Source: JAFGRR01 sp964499235 (GTDB taxonomy: Bacteria; Planctomycetota; Phycisphaerae; UBA1845; Fen-1342). From it: DNA of 26,797 nt. How positions within the stretch are numbered: the first letter of the stretch is position 1; each line of letters starts with the position of its first letter. The stretch lies in NCBI GenBank assembly GCA_964499235.1, contig CAZCKC010000033.1, forward strand, positions 1-26,797. The letters are read 5' to 3'. Below the pieces are notes generated by a model. It saw only the letters and a program-made list of their open reading frames with translations. It made no database searches and was not told the origin of the DNA. A program made the position numbers and the translations under genes. Of the stretch, positions 1 to 8,343 are shown in pieces.

Positions 1-55
1 CTCCCGTTGCGCCTGTGTGGCGTTGCGCCTGCCGGAACCCGCCACCGGCCGGTGG

Positions 56-2770
56 TCAGACGTCGAGGTTCTTCACGTGCACCGCGTTGATCTCGATGAA
101 CTCCCGCCGCTGCTCGACGTTCTCGCCCATCAGGATGCTGAAGATCCGGTCGGCCTCGACCGCGTCGATGTCGGCCTGCTCCGGATCGTCGGTTGTCTCG
201 CCCACGATCACCCGCCGCAACACGCGGTTCTCCGGGTTCATCGTGGTCTCCCAGAGCTCTTCCTTGTTCATCTCGCCGAGCCCCTTGAACCGCCGGACTT
301 CCCAGCCCTGCCCACCGGTACTGCGCACCGCGATCGGCACGCCGAAGAGGTTCTCGATCTCCACGTTCGACTTCTGCTTGCTGTGCATCACGAACAACGG
401 CGGCGACAGCTCACCCGTTACCAGCTCCTCGCGCCGATGAAACAGGTCATCCACCGTGCAGTCGAACTGCCCCAGCGACGCAAATGCCTCCGCCAGCGGC
501 CCCGTCTCGGTCAGCTCATTCTTCACGAACGACACGCCGGCCGCCTCCTGCTGCTCGCGGAACGTCTCGAACGACGCCTCGTCATAGAAGTAATGCTCCG
601 CATCCACCAGCAACGCCCGCAAGATCGGCAGCTTCCCGTCACGATAGTACGCCTGCACGAACGGCTCGAACAAAATACCCCGCCGCCCCAACACCCGCGC
701 GTAGTGCTCGATCCGCGCAATCACCCGCAGCAGCGCGCTCAGCCCCTCGTCCGTCAGCTCGCGCCGCAGGCTGCCGTCCGGCCGCTTGATCTCCACCCGG
801 ATATTCTCCAAACCGAGCTCCGTCAGCCGCCGGTGCAGTGCCGGATCGTCGATCAGGTAATCGACCTTCTTGCCCTTCTGCAACTGGTACAGCGGCGGCT
901 GCGCGATGAAGACCTTGCCGTGCTCAATCAGCGGCCGCAAGTGCCGGAAGAAGAACGTCAAGAGCAGCGTGCGAATGTGCGAGCCATCCACGTCGGCATC
1001 GGTCATGATGATGATCTTGCCGTAACGCAGCTTGCTAAGGTCGAACTCTTCCTTGCCGATCCCCGTCCCCAGCGCCTTGATGATCTCGATGATCTCGTTG
1101 TGCCCCAGGATCCGGTGCAGCCGGGCCTTCTCCACGTTCAGGATCTTTCCGCGAATCGGCAAAATCGCCTGCGTCCGGGAGTCGCGGTGGCCCTTCGCCG
1201 AGCCGGCCGCCGAGTCGCCCTCGACGATGAACAGCTCCGTTGACTCGACATCGCGGCTCGAGCAGTCCACCAGCTTCCGCGACAGCCCGCCGCCCGCCAT
1301 CGCGGACTTTCGGGCCGTCTCGCGGGCCTTCCGCGCCGCCTCGCGCGCCTGCGCCGCCTGCACCGCTTTCTGGATCACCCGCTTCGCCTCCGAGGGATGC
1401 TCCTCGAGGTACGCCGCCAGGTGCTCGTTGACCGTCGTCTCGACGAACGTGCCGACCTCGCCGTTGCCGAGCTTCGTTTTCGTCTGCCCCTCGAACTGCG
1501 GCTCCGGCACCTTCACCGAGATCACCGCCGTGAGCCCCTCGCGGATGTCATCCCCGCTTGGTGTCGGATCGTTGCTGCGGTACAGCCCGTTCTTCCGCGC
1601 GTGATAGTTCAGCACCCGCGTCAGCGCCGCCCGAAAGCCCGACAGGTGCGTGCCCCCCTCCACCGTGTTGATGTTGTTCGCGAACGACAGCACCATCTCG
1701 TTGAAGCCGTCGGTGTACTGCAGCGCGACCTCGCAGATCAGCCGCGTCTCCTCGTCCTCGCGCGCGAACAGGATCGTCTCGTGCAGCCCCGTTCGCCCCG
1801 CGTTCAGGTGCTGCACGAACTCCTTGATCCCTTCCGAGAAGTGGAACACCTCCGCCTGGTCGTTCCGCTCGTCCGTGATCGAGATCGTGATCCCCGAGTT
1901 CAAGTACGCCAGCTCGCGCAGCCGCTTCACCAGGATGTCATAGTGAAACTCGGTCTCGCTGAAGATCTCGCCGTCCGGCATGAAATCGATCAGCGTCCCC
2001 GTCCGCTCCGTCGCCCCGACGTGCGTCAGCGGCTGCGCCGTCCGCCCCCGCTCGAACGCCATCGTCCAGATCTTCTTCTCGCGCTGCACCCGGACCTTCA
2101 GCCACTTCGCCAGCCCGTTCACCACGCTCACGCCGACGCCGTGCAGCCCGCCCGAGACCTTGTAGCTGCTCCGGTCGAACTTGCCCCCCGCATTCAGCTT
2201 CGTCAGGCAAATCTCCAGCGCCGACAAGCCGCCCTGGTCCGGCCGCACCCCCACCGGAATCCCGCGCCCGTTGTCCTCGACGCTCACGCTGCCGTCCGCC
2301 CGCAACACCACGCTGATCCGGTCGCAAACCCCCGCCATCGCCTCGTCGATCGAGTTGTCCACGATCTCGTAGACCAGGTGGTGCAGCCCCCGGATCCCCG
2401 TGTCGCCGATGTACATGCTCGGCCGCTTCCGCACGTGCTCGATCCCCTCGAGCACCACGATGCTGCTCTCGTCATACGCCGCCACGAACGACGTCAACGC
2501 GTAATCTCGGTCCTGCCAGGCCCCGTTCTGCTTCGTGCTCAGGCGCAGGTAGATCGGCGTGCCATCCGTCGGCAACGTGTTCACGGCCGTCTTCGTGCGG
2601 TCAGCCAGCTCGCGCTCGTAGATATCCGCTTGACCCGGCTCACGCCCGATCTGCAGCCGGTAAGCGCTGGCGCCCTCCACCGGCCGCCACTCGAACTGCA
2701 CCGACTCGCCGGCCAACTGGTCGCCGGAACGATGGCTGATCAACTCCGCCGCGGGTCCCGCTTCGGTCAC
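56..2770 (-). CDS. gyrB: DNA gyrase subunit B with an extra N-terminal FnIII-like domain
   Basis: ATPase subunit of DNA gyrase, which introduces negative supercoils with GyrA. The protein has 904 residues. GyrB homology begins near residue 98 and runs about 806 residues, close to E. coli GyrB. The GHKL ATPase shows the N-box EIVDNSIDEA (135-144), EDNGRGIPV (165-173) and GGLHGVGVSVVNG (207-219). The TOPRIM domain shows IVEGDSAAGSAK (515-526) and MTDADVDGSH (589-598). A long insert (about 635-800) sits inside the C-terminal part, as in proteobacterial GyrB, and RFKGLGEMN follows it. Residues 8-95 are additional: a beta-rich FnIII-like domain (FEWRPVEGASAYRLQIG, then TPIYLRLSTKQNGAWQDRDY). The GTG start at 2770 overlaps the dciA stop (GTGA) and has the SD GGAGGTGA 4 nt upstream. 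No ATG lies between the extension and the ATPase domain, so the fusion is probably real. Gene identity is certain; the role of the extension is unknown. Confidence 0.97.
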   Translation of the reverse strand: MTEAGPAAELISHRSGDQLAGESVQFEWRPVEGASAYRLQIGREPGQADIYERELADRTKTAVNTLPTDGTPIYLRLSTKQNGAWQDRDYALTSFVAAYDESSIVVLEGIEHVRKRPSMYIGDTGIRGLHHLVYEIVDNSIDEAMAGVCDRISVVLRADGSVSVEDNGRGIPVGVRPDQGGLSALEICLTKLNAGGKFDRSSYKVSGGLHGVGVSVVNGLAKWLKVRVQREKKIWTMAFERGRTAQPLTHVGATERTGTLIDFMPDGEIFSETEFHYDILVKRLRELAYLNSGITISITDERNDQAEVFHFSEGIKEFVQHLNAGRTGLHETILFAREDEETRLICEVALQYTDGFNEMVLSFANNINTVEGGTHLSGFRAALTRVLNYHARKNGLYRSNDPTPSGDDIREGLTAVISVKVPEPQFEGQTKTKLGNGEVGTFVETTVNEHLAAYLEEHPSEAKRVIQKAVQAAQAREAARKARETARKSAMAGGGLSRKLVDCSSRDVESTELFIVEGDSAAGSAKGHRDSRTQAILPIRGKILNVEKARLHRILGHNEIIEIIKALGTGIGKEEFDLSKLRYGKIIIMTDADVDGSHIRTLLLTFFFRHLRPLIEHGKVFIAQPPLYQLQKGKKVDYLIDDPALHRRLTELGLENIRVEIKRPDGSLRRELTDEGLSALLRVIARIEHYARVLGRRGILFEPFVQAYYRDGKLPILRALLVDAEHYFYDEASFETFREQQEAAGVSFVKNELTETGPLAEAFASLGQFDCTVDDLFHRREELVTGELSPPLFVMHSKQKSNVEIENLFGVPIAVRSTGGQGWEVRRFKGLGEMNKEELWETTMNPENRVLRRVIVGETTDDPEQADIDAVEADRIFSILMGENVEQRREFIEINAVHVKNLDV

Positions 2771-3138
2771 TCGGTCACCTCCACCTGTGCACTGCCCGCC
2801 CCGCTGTTCGCCGCCGGCACAAACCGCAGCGCTCGCACGCCGCGCACCTGCCGTACCAACGCCCGCTTCAACGCGCCCGCCTGGCGCGTCAGGTGAAATC
2901 GCAGCGTCGCATCCGCAACCCCGATCGTCACCACGCCCTCTTCGCAGCCCTGCACCACCGTCTGTTCAACCCACTCCGGCGCCGCCACCCGCATCCAGCC
3001 CGCCTGCACGTCGACCAGCTTCTGCGCCGCCCGTGCCGCCGGCCCCAGACACGCCGCCAGCCGCGCATCGGTCAACAACGGCTGCGGCCCCCGGCGCCGC
3101 CGGTTCGCGAAGATCTGCCGCCACTGGGTTTCATTCAT
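2767..3138 (-). CDS. dciA: DUF721/DciA-family protein, probable replicative helicase loader partner
   Basis: Small protein (123 aa) of the DUF721 family. DciA members interact with and help load the replicative helicase DnaB in bacteria that lack DnaC. The C-terminal half carries the family pattern: a WVEQTV segment, then a hydrophobic strand (GVVTIGVADATLRFHL), then a helix and the end strand VRALRFVPA. Its position between dnaN and gyrB matches the place of DUF721 genes in many bacteria. The ATG at 3138 is preferred, with the SD GAGGA about 9 nt upstream; a TTG at 3147 would add three residues but leaves no room for an SD. It begins 12 bp after the dnaN stop, and its last codons contain the SD for gyrB, so the two genes are probably translationally coupled. 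The N-terminal region is basic (NRRRRG). The family call rests on pattern and context, not a search. Confidence 0.8.
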   Translation of the reverse strand: MNETQWRQIFANRRRRGPQPLLTDARLAACLGPAARAAQKLVDVQAGWMRVAAPEWVEQTVVQGCEEGVVTIGVADATLRFHLTRQAGALKRALVRQVRGVRALRFVPAANSGAGSAQVEVTE

Positions 3139-3150
3139 GCCGACCAATCC

Positions 3151-4269
3151 TCATGTGGACAGCGAGACCGGCATGACCACGTACAAAAACTCGTTCTTAT
3201 CCTCACCACACAACACCCCCGGCCGAAAGCTCTCGTGCAGCTCGATGAAGATCTGCTCGTACTCCACCGCCCGCAGCGCCTCCGCCACGAACGCCGGGTT
3301 GAAACCGATCTCGATCGCTTCGCCCTGGTAGTCCACCGGCAACTCGACCCGGGCTTCACCCTGTTCCGGCGAGTTCGCCGAGATCACCAGCGTCCCCGGC
3401 TCGAAGCGCAGCCGCACCGCCCGCGAATCCTCCGTCGTCAACAACGCCGCCCGGCGGATCGCCCCATGAAACTCGTCCTTCGGCAGCTGCGCTCGCTTGT
3501 CATTGTCGTCCGGGATCACCTTCTGGTAATCCGGGAAGTTCCCCTCCACCAGCGCCGTCGCCAACAGCCGCTCACCGCTCCGCAACAGCAACTGGTTCGG
3601 CCGCACACCGATCTCGATCGTCCAGCCGGCCCCCTTCTTCGGCGGCTGGAACACCCGCTCGAACACGCTCAGCGCCTTCGCCGGCACGATCAGTTGAAAG
3701 TCACTCCCCTTCGCCTGGTCCAGCACCCCGCCGGCCCGCGCCAACCGCCGCCCGTCCGTCGCCACCAGAAAGATCTTCTTGCCGACCTTGTCCCACAACA
3801 CGCCATTGATCGCGTAGCGGCTCATCTCCCGGGCGGCCGCGTACGACGTCAGCCCGATCATCCGCCGCAACTCCGCACCGCTGATCGCCAGGTCCGCTTC
3901 CGTGTCAAAGACCGGGCTCGGCGGAAAGTCGGCCGGGCTCATCACGTAGATCTTGAACTCGCTGCCGGTCCCGCGAATCACGCACGACCGCTCGTCAGTC
4001 TCCAACGTGACCTCGATGTCATCCAACTCGCGAACAATGCTCAACAGCCGATCCGCCGGCACCACCGCCTCACCCGGCTCGTCCGTGCCGATCGTCACCA
4101 CGCTCACCTGCAGCGTCGCCTCGCCGTCCGTCCCGGTCAGCTCCACGCGCTCCCCATGCGCGTTCAGCTTCACGCACTGGAAGATCGGCTTGGTCGTCCG
4201 GCCGCCGGCGAGCGTTGCAATCGCCGCCAGCCCCTCCTGGAACTCCTGACGCGGCAGGCGTGTTTTCAT
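3151..4269 (-). CDS. dnaN: DNA polymerase III beta sliding clamp
   Basis: Beta clamp of about 372 aa that encircles DNA and tethers the replicative polymerase. Three repeated clamp folds can be followed. Family landmarks include the N-terminal motif GTDGEATLQV, the middle-domain run LTSYAAAREMSRYAINGVLW followed by LVATDGRRLA, and the C-terminal part with VEGNFPDYQKVIP and GFNPAFVAEAL. The usual C-terminal YVxMPM ending is YVVMPVSLST here, three to four residues longer and slightly divergent where clamp-binding peptides dock. The ATG at 4269 (MKTRLPRQEF) is chosen; an in-frame GTG at 4278 lies almost on top of the SD GGGAGAGG. The gene follows dnaA after a 319-nt gap and precedes dciA and gyrB, the common replication cluster without recF. 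Confidence 0.95.
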   Translation of the reverse strand: MKTRLPRQEFQEGLAAIATLAGGRTTKPIFQCVKLNAHGERVELTGTDGEATLQVSVVTIGTDEPGEAVVPADRLLSIVRELDDIEVTLETDERSCVIRGTGSEFKIYVMSPADFPPSPVFDTEADLAISGAELRRMIGLTSYAAAREMSRYAINGVLWDKVGKKIFLVATDGRRLARAGGVLDQAKGSDFQLIVPAKALSVFERVFQPPKKGAGWTIEIGVRPNQLLLRSGERLLATALVEGNFPDYQKVIPDDNDKRAQLPKDEFHGAIRRAALLTTEDSRAVRLRFEPGTLVISANSPEQGEARVELPVDYQGEAIEIGFNPAFVAEALRAVEYEQIFIELHESFRPGVLCGEDKNEFLYVVMPVSLST

Positions 4270-4292
4270 CCGTTGCACACCTCTCCCAAACA

Positions 4293-4314
4293 GGCGCCCC
4301 CGTTCCGGGGCGCC
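4293..4314 (-). promoter_or_regulatory. Perfect 8-bp inverted repeat in the dnaN 5' leader
   Basis: GGCGCCCC (4293-4300) and GGGGCGCC (4307-4314) form a perfect GC-only stem with a 6-nt loop. It lies directly upstream of the dnaN SD on the minus strand. There is no U-run on either side, so it is not a standard intrinsic terminator. A role as leader structure, attenuator or protein site is inference. Confidence 0.45.
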
Positions 4315-4562
4315 CCCGTTTCATCAACTGACCACCCGGACGAGGATCACGAGCAAGAGAGTTCTTCGTTGTCCCTCGTCGTCAGCCCTGTCAGGGTTGT
4401 GGCGCCCGGCCACTGGGGCACTCTAACCTACTCAGAATACAGCAGATAGAAGCCGGTGTCCCGCGCCAAGAACCCCGGTAGCATCGTGACATTCCTGGCA
4501 GTTCAAACAGCCACCGCCGCCCCGCGACGAGGCGGTGTCAGCCCGCTGTCCGCTAGACCCCC

Positions 4563-4568
4563 ATTGTA
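4563..4568 (-). promoter_or_regulatory. Possible -10 box for dnaN-dciA-gyrB
   Basis: The minus strand reads TACAAT just after the dnaA stop codon. The same hexamer lies in intergenic DNA before hemW and before the secreted-protein gene. No good -35 is seen (it would fall at the end of dnaA). It would give a dnaN leader of nearly 290 nt. Weak evidence. Confidence 0.3.
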
Positions 4569-4588
4569 CCTCAGGTTGCTGACATGCG

Positions 4589-5902
4589 TTAGTGGGGCGC
4601 AAGCAATTGACGCGAGAGCTTCGCCAGCGTGTCGGCCATCGCCGGATCCCGGGCCTTATCCGCTTCGATCGACCGCTCCGCATGCAGCACCGTGGAGTGA
4701 TCCCGCCCCCCGAAATGCCCGCCGATCTCCTCCAGGCTCAGCGGCGTCAACTTCCGCGTCAGGTACATCGCCACCTGCCGCGGCAATGCAATCGACCGGG
4801 AGCGCTTGCGACCCAGGACCTCCGACACCTTGATCCCGTAGTGCTGCGCCACCTGCTGGATGATGTCCCCCACCTGGAGTCGGCGACTCTCAAAACCCTG
4901 AATGTCCTGGAGCACCCGCCGCGCCGTCTCAACCGTCAACGGCATGTCGGCGATCTGGGCCTCGCTGATCAGCTTCGTCAGCGCCCCCTCCAACACCCGC
5001 ACGTTGTCGTCCACCCGCTGGGCAATGAAGTCCAGCACCTCCACCGGGATCTCGCACCCCCGCAGCCGCGCCTTCTTCGCCAGAATCGCGTGCCGCGTCT
5101 CCCGGTTCGGCGGGTCGACCTGCGTCACCAACCCCCAGTTGAACCGGCTCACCAGCCGGTCCTCCAGCGTCGGGATCTCGGTCGGCCGCGCATCCGCCGA
5201 CAGGATGATCTGGCTGCGGTTCTGGTACAGCACGTTGAACGTGTGAAAGAGCTCCTCCTGGCTCGACTCCCGGTTTGCCAGGAACTGCACGTCGTCGATC
5301 ACCAGCACGCTCGTGTCCCGCGCCCGGTTCCGAAACTCCGGCAGCGTCCCGTCCTCGATCGCCCGCACGAACTCGTTCACGAACGTCTCGCAGGACATGT
5401 ACAGGAAATTCGCGTCTGGCCGGCTCTTCCGTAGCTCTGCGCACACCGCGTGCAGCAGGTGCGTCTTGCCCAGCCCTGAGGAACCATGCAAGAATAGCGG
5501 GTTGTAAAGCGTTCCCGGCTGGCTGCACACCGCGCGACAAGCCGCGTGTGCCAGCCGATTCGACGGCCCCACGACAAACTGCTCGAACGTGTAGTCCGGG
5601 TTCAGCGGCGACGACGCCACGATCTTCGACAGCAGGCTCACCGAGCCGCTCGATCGCTCCTCGGAGCTGTCAAACCGCACGGTCAGCAGATAGCCCGTGA
5701 TGCTGGTCGCCGCCTCGGCGAACGCCCGCGTGCATTGGTCGCGGAGATACTCCGCCCGCGCCGCATCTGGCACCTGGATCTGGAGCTCGCCCCCCTCGAT
5801 CGTGGCCGGCGGCAGGTCATCGAACCACGCCCGGTACAATTCGGGACTGCGGGTTCGAAAGGTCGCTAGCAAACGCTCCCAGGGGAACGCCTCTTCATCC
5901 AT
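4589..5902 (-). CDS. dnaA: Chromosomal replication initiator DnaA
   Basis: AAA+ initiator that binds DnaA boxes and opens the origin. From the ATG at 5902 it has 437 aa. The N-terminal domain I (WERLLATF) is followed by a linker with a Ser-rich stretch. The ATPase core shows Walker A GSSGLGKTH (140-148), Walker B VLVIDDVQF (199-207) and the arginine-containing LEDRLVSRF (247-255). The C-terminal domain IV has RKRSRSIALPRQVAMYL and the DNA-reading signature GGRDHSTVLHA (398-408). A GTG at 5950 would add 16 basic, poorly conserved residues; neither start has a strong SD, and I prefer the ATG because homologs begin close to this tryptophan motif. It is downstream of truD on the same strand and followed by dnaN. 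Function is secure; the start is less so. Confidence 0.96.
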   Translation of the reverse strand: MDEEAFPWERLLATFRTRSPELYRAWFDDLPPATIEGGELQIQVPDAARAEYLRDQCTRAFAEAATSITGYLLTVRFDSSEERSSGSVSLLSKIVASSPLNPDYTFEQFVVGPSNRLAHAACRAVCSQPGTLYNPLFLHGSSGLGKTHLLHAVCAELRKSRPDANFLYMSCETFVNEFVRAIEDGTLPEFRNRARDTSVLVIDDVQFLANRESSQEELFHTFNVLYQNRSQIILSADARPTEIPTLEDRLVSRFNWGLVTQVDPPNRETRHAILAKKARLRGCEIPVEVLDFIAQRVDDNVRVLEGALTKLISEAQIADMPLTVETARRVLQDIQGFESRRLQVGDIIQQVAQHYGIKVSEVLGRKRSRSIALPRQVAMYLTRKLTPLSLEEIGGHFGGRDHSTVLHAERSIEADKARDPAMADTLAKLSRQLLAPH

Positions 5903-6028
5903 GCCGACTCGCGCACCCACCGGCTTCTTCACCCTCGTCACGACGTCCACCCTCGCTGGTCGACGCCCCCCAGCACGACGCGTTCACCCGACGCGAAACC
6001 ACCCGCTCAGCCGCACGCATCGGCCGGC

Positions 6029-7261
6029 TCAGGCGGACTCCCCGATCACTTCCTCTCGAAACAACTCGCGCAGGACGCACGTCGCATACGAGCCACGCGG
6101 CAAGAGAAACGTCAGTTCAAGATAGGTGCCGCGCCGATCAGCGCCAAGGCTGATTTTCGCGTCCTCAATCCGAAACCGCAGCGGCCGCCGCCCACCGTGC
6201 ACACGATAAAACTGGTTGCCAAACAGCTCGCGGCTCCCCTCAGCTTCGGCGAGCACCGCCGCCTCCATCGCCTGCGCCACGCCCGCCGGCTCCGTCATCC
6301 GCGGCCCGAACAGCGGCCCGCTCGGGCTGATCTCGAACGCATCCGCCCGCGGCTGCTCCACCGTCGGATTCTCAACCGCAAAGACCGCCCCGTTCCGATG
6401 CACCCACGCCAGGTCACCATCCAGCAGCGTCCCCAACCCGCTCTCCAGCCGCCGCGCCACCACCTGGTTGAACAGGTGCGACTGGTACGCCGAGATCAGG
6501 AACTGCCGCGTGCTCTTGTCGACCGCCAGGAACGCTTTCTTCTTCTTCCCGAACCGCGCCAGGGCCTTCAGCGCCCGCCGCTCGTCCCGGTACATCGCCG
6601 GCCACTGCCGGATCGCCTGCTCGTACTTCCCCGCCTCGTACAACTCCCGCGCCGTCCGAATGCTCCCGTGATCGGCGTCGCTCGGCTGGCCCAGCATCAG
6701 GTCGACCACCTCGTCGACCCGGTTCTCCAACACCATCCGCCCCAGGGCAACGTTGTCCCCGCGATCCCCAAACCGCTGCGGCCCGAAGTAATTCGGCACC
6801 CCCGCCTCCGCCAGCCGCCGCAACGCGTCCTGAAAATCGGCCAGCCGATCCGCTTCCGTATCCCGCACCCGAATCCGAAACCGATTGCCCCGCAGATGCC
6901 CCAGCCGCAGCTTGTTCCGGTGCCGCGTCGTCTTCAGAATCTGGATCCGCGGAATCTGCAACGCCTCGACCGCCGCCGGATCCGCGTGCTCAACCGACAT
7001 CCACTGGCGCGTGACCGCCCGCGCGTCCTTCAACCCCGCATAACCGATATCGTACCGCTTCACCTTCAATGCCTCGGCCAGGTCATGCACTGCCTGCATC
7101 GTCCCCAGCCCGGCCTTCTCCACCCAAAAGTACGTGTGCGTCCCCTCGCCGCTCGGCTCGTAAAGCGGCTCCTCTTCGACCACGAAGTCCTCGTAGTCCG
7201 CCTTCAGGCGTCCCGGCGCCCGCTCGAATTCCTTAAGCTGATGCGGCAGGTCAAGCGTCAT
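6029..7261 (-). CDS. truD: tRNA pseudouridine(13) synthase TruD
   Basis: 410-aa pseudouridine synthase of the TruD family, which modifies U13 of tRNA. The catalytic block GYAGLKDARAVTRQWMSV (73-90) contains the catalytic Asp79, matching Asp80 of the E. coli enzyme, and the NYFGPQRFG motif lies further on. The first ATG (7261) gives DFVVEE near residue 25, typical of the family N-terminus. It overlaps the stop of the upstream ybjQ-like gene (ATGA), indicating co-transcription and translational coupling. The 126 nt between its stop and the dnaA ATG show no terminator. A lysine-rich stretch (FGKKKKAF) and an insertion with RHRNKLRLGHLRGNRF are normal for the family. Confidence 0.95.
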   Translation of the reverse strand: MTLDLPHQLKEFERAPGRLKADYEDFVVEEEPLYEPSGEGTHTYFWVEKAGLGTMQAVHDLAEALKVKRYDIGYAGLKDARAVTRQWMSVEHADPAAVEALQIPRIQILKTTRHRNKLRLGHLRGNRFRIRVRDTEADRLADFQDALRRLAEAGVPNYFGPQRFGDRGDNVALGRMVLENRVDEVVDLMLGQPSDADHGSIRTARELYEAGKYEQAIRQWPAMYRDERRALKALARFGKKKKAFLAVDKSTRQFLISAYQSHLFNQVVARRLESGLGTLLDGDLAWVHRNGAVFAVENPTVEQPRADAFEISPSGPLFGPRMTEPAGVAQAMEAAVLAEAEGSRELFGNQFYRVHGGRRPLRFRIEDAKISLGADRRGTYLELTFLLPRGSYATCVLRELFREEVIGESA

Positions 7262-7728
7262 TCCGTTCCTTGCTTCGGCTCCGTCCTCGTCTCTGTCGGC
7301 CGCACGATCACCGCATCCGCCTGCGCCACGCAGTTCCCGTTCGCCAGCCGCTGGCTGTGCAGGTTGATCAGCGCATTCGCGCCCCGCTCCGCCGCCTGCG
7401 CCTTGACGCCCTCGACCGCCTCCGCCGGCGTGCGATGCCCATCCGTGAAGACCGCCTCAATCTGCCGCGTGAGCTCAAACCCCCGCAGCTCCCCGCTCGA
7501 GCTCGTCGCGATGATCCGGCTCGCCCGCGCTTGCCGCTGCGCCCGGGCCTCCTCAACCGCCTTCAGCGAGTGCTTCACGTCCCGCTGGTGCCGGGCAGCC
7601 AAATGCCGAAACCGCAGTCGCCGCCACAGCCCGCCCGCCAGCAGCAACACCACCAGCCCGCCCGCCACCATGACGATCAACCGCGTCGTCGCATCCAGCT
7701 GGTTGTATTGCTCCAGCAAACCGCCCAT
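7258..7728 (-). CDS. Membrane-anchored YbjQ/DUF74-like protein
   Basis: 156-aa protein of unknown function. One hydrophobic segment (about residues 17-36, LIVMVAGGLVVLLLAGG) should anchor it in the inner membrane. A basic stretch and a short helical linker rich in Ala, Glu and Arg follow. The C-terminal 85 residues resemble YbjQ-type heavy-metal-binding-like domains: RIIATSSSGELRGFEL, a helix with AAERGANALINL, then a final strand ending in AQADAVIVRP. The ATG at 7728 has GGAG 6 nt upstream; a TTG one codon earlier is possible. It overlaps truD by 4 nt. Domain assignment is by pattern only; it could be another small GANA-type lipoprotein-like fold. Confidence 0.7.
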   Translation of the reverse strand: MGGLLEQYNQLDATTRLIVMVAGGLVVLLLAGGLWRRLRFRHLAARHQRDVKHSLKAVEEARAQRQARASRIIATSSSGELRGFELTRQIEAVFTDGHRTPAEAVEGVKAQAAERGANALINLHSQRLANGNCVAQADAVIVRPTETRTEPKQGTE

Positions 7729-7827
7729 CAACCGCTCCGCCGCGGACCGGACCCGGATGACAACCGCCCCGAACCTGACTACTCTAACCGCTCGCCGTGA
7801 TCGGCGCAGCCGCCGAGGAGTCCCGCC

Positions 7828-8343
7828 ATGCTACGCTATCGCGTCTTCCATACCAGCCGCGGCGCCATGGGTTTCGTCACCGGTCCCCGCGGGCTGCGGC
7901 GGGTCTACCTGCCCGAAGCCAACGCCGGCACCATCGAGCAACAGGTCCACACCGACTTCCCCGGCGCCGCGTCCGATTCCGACCTGCTCCCCGGCCTCGT
8001 CGCCCAGTTCCAGGCCTACCTCGCCGGCGAGCCCGTCACCTTCAACGCCCCCCTCGACCTCGCCCGCTACAACAATTTCGACGTCGACGCCTGGCGAGCC
8101 TGCCAGGAAGCCGCCTACGGCCAGACCCAGTCCTATAAACAGATCGCCGAGCGCATCGGCCGCCCCGGCGGCGCGCGGGCCGTCGGCCTCGCGATGAGCC
8201 GCAACCCCTTCCCGATCGTCGTGCCGTGCCATCGCGTGCTGAAGTCCGACGGCGGGCTCGGCGGCTACTCCGGCCCGGGCGGCATCGTCTTCAAGCAGGA
8301 ACTCCTCGAGCTCGAGCACCGCGCCGCAACCGCCTCGGCTTAA
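7828..8343 (+). CDS. ogt: Methylated-DNA-[protein]-cysteine S-methyltransferase
   Basis: 171-aa suicide DNA-repair protein that transfers alkyl groups from O6-alkylguanine to its own cysteine. The active-site motif is FPIVVPCHRVLKSDG with Cys134. RAVGLAMSRNP (118-127) is the DNA-binding and finger region, and LGGYSGPGGI replaces the more usual LGGYSGGL, one extra residue. The N-terminal 80 residues are the ribonuclease-H-like domain typical of Ogt. There is no Ada regulatory domain. The SD GAGGAG lies 7 nt before the ATG. The gene is divergent from the ybjQ-like gene (about 100 nt apart) and converges on aroA; the two stop codons share the sequence TTAA. Confidence 0.93.
   Translation: MLRYRVFHTSRGAMGFVTGPRGLRRVYLPEANAGTIEQQVHTDFPGAASDSDLLPGLVAQFQAYLAGEPVTFNAPLDLARYNNFDVDAWRACQEAAYGQTQSYKQIAERIGRPGGARAVGLAMSRNPFPIVVPCHRVLKSDGGLGGYSGPGGIVFKQELLELEHRAATASA

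Larger units (their letters stand above)
4270..4588. other. dnaA-dnaN intergenic region
   Basis: 319 nt between the dnaA stop and the dnaN start. The region holds one perfect inverted repeat near dnaN (separate entry), a second inverted repeat CACCGCC (4512-4518) / GGCGGTG (4531-4537) that could be a weak dnaA terminator on the minus strand (followed there by TGTTTG), and a possible minus-strand -10 box. This gap is an origin in some bacteria, but I see no TTATCCACA-like DnaA boxes on either strand and no AT-rich unwinding element, so I do not call oriC. No ORF with an SD is evident. Confidence 0.6.

Noticed and set aside
17..1243. Long plus-strand open frame antisense to gyrB
   Set aside because: High-GC shadow of gyrB; Arg/Leu/Pro-rich with no domain, while the minus strand is clearly GyrB.
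2893..4449. 518-codon plus-strand open frame antisense to dciA and dnaN
   Set aside because: Composition of a shadow frame (Arg/His/Pro-rich) and covers two recognised genes.
4270..4588. Origin of replication between dnaA and dnaN
   Set aside because: No DnaA-box-like nonamers or AT-rich element seen on either strand.
6197..8197. 666-codon plus-strand open frame
   Set aside because: Antisense to truD and the ybjQ-like gene and out of frame with ogt; no recognisable domain.
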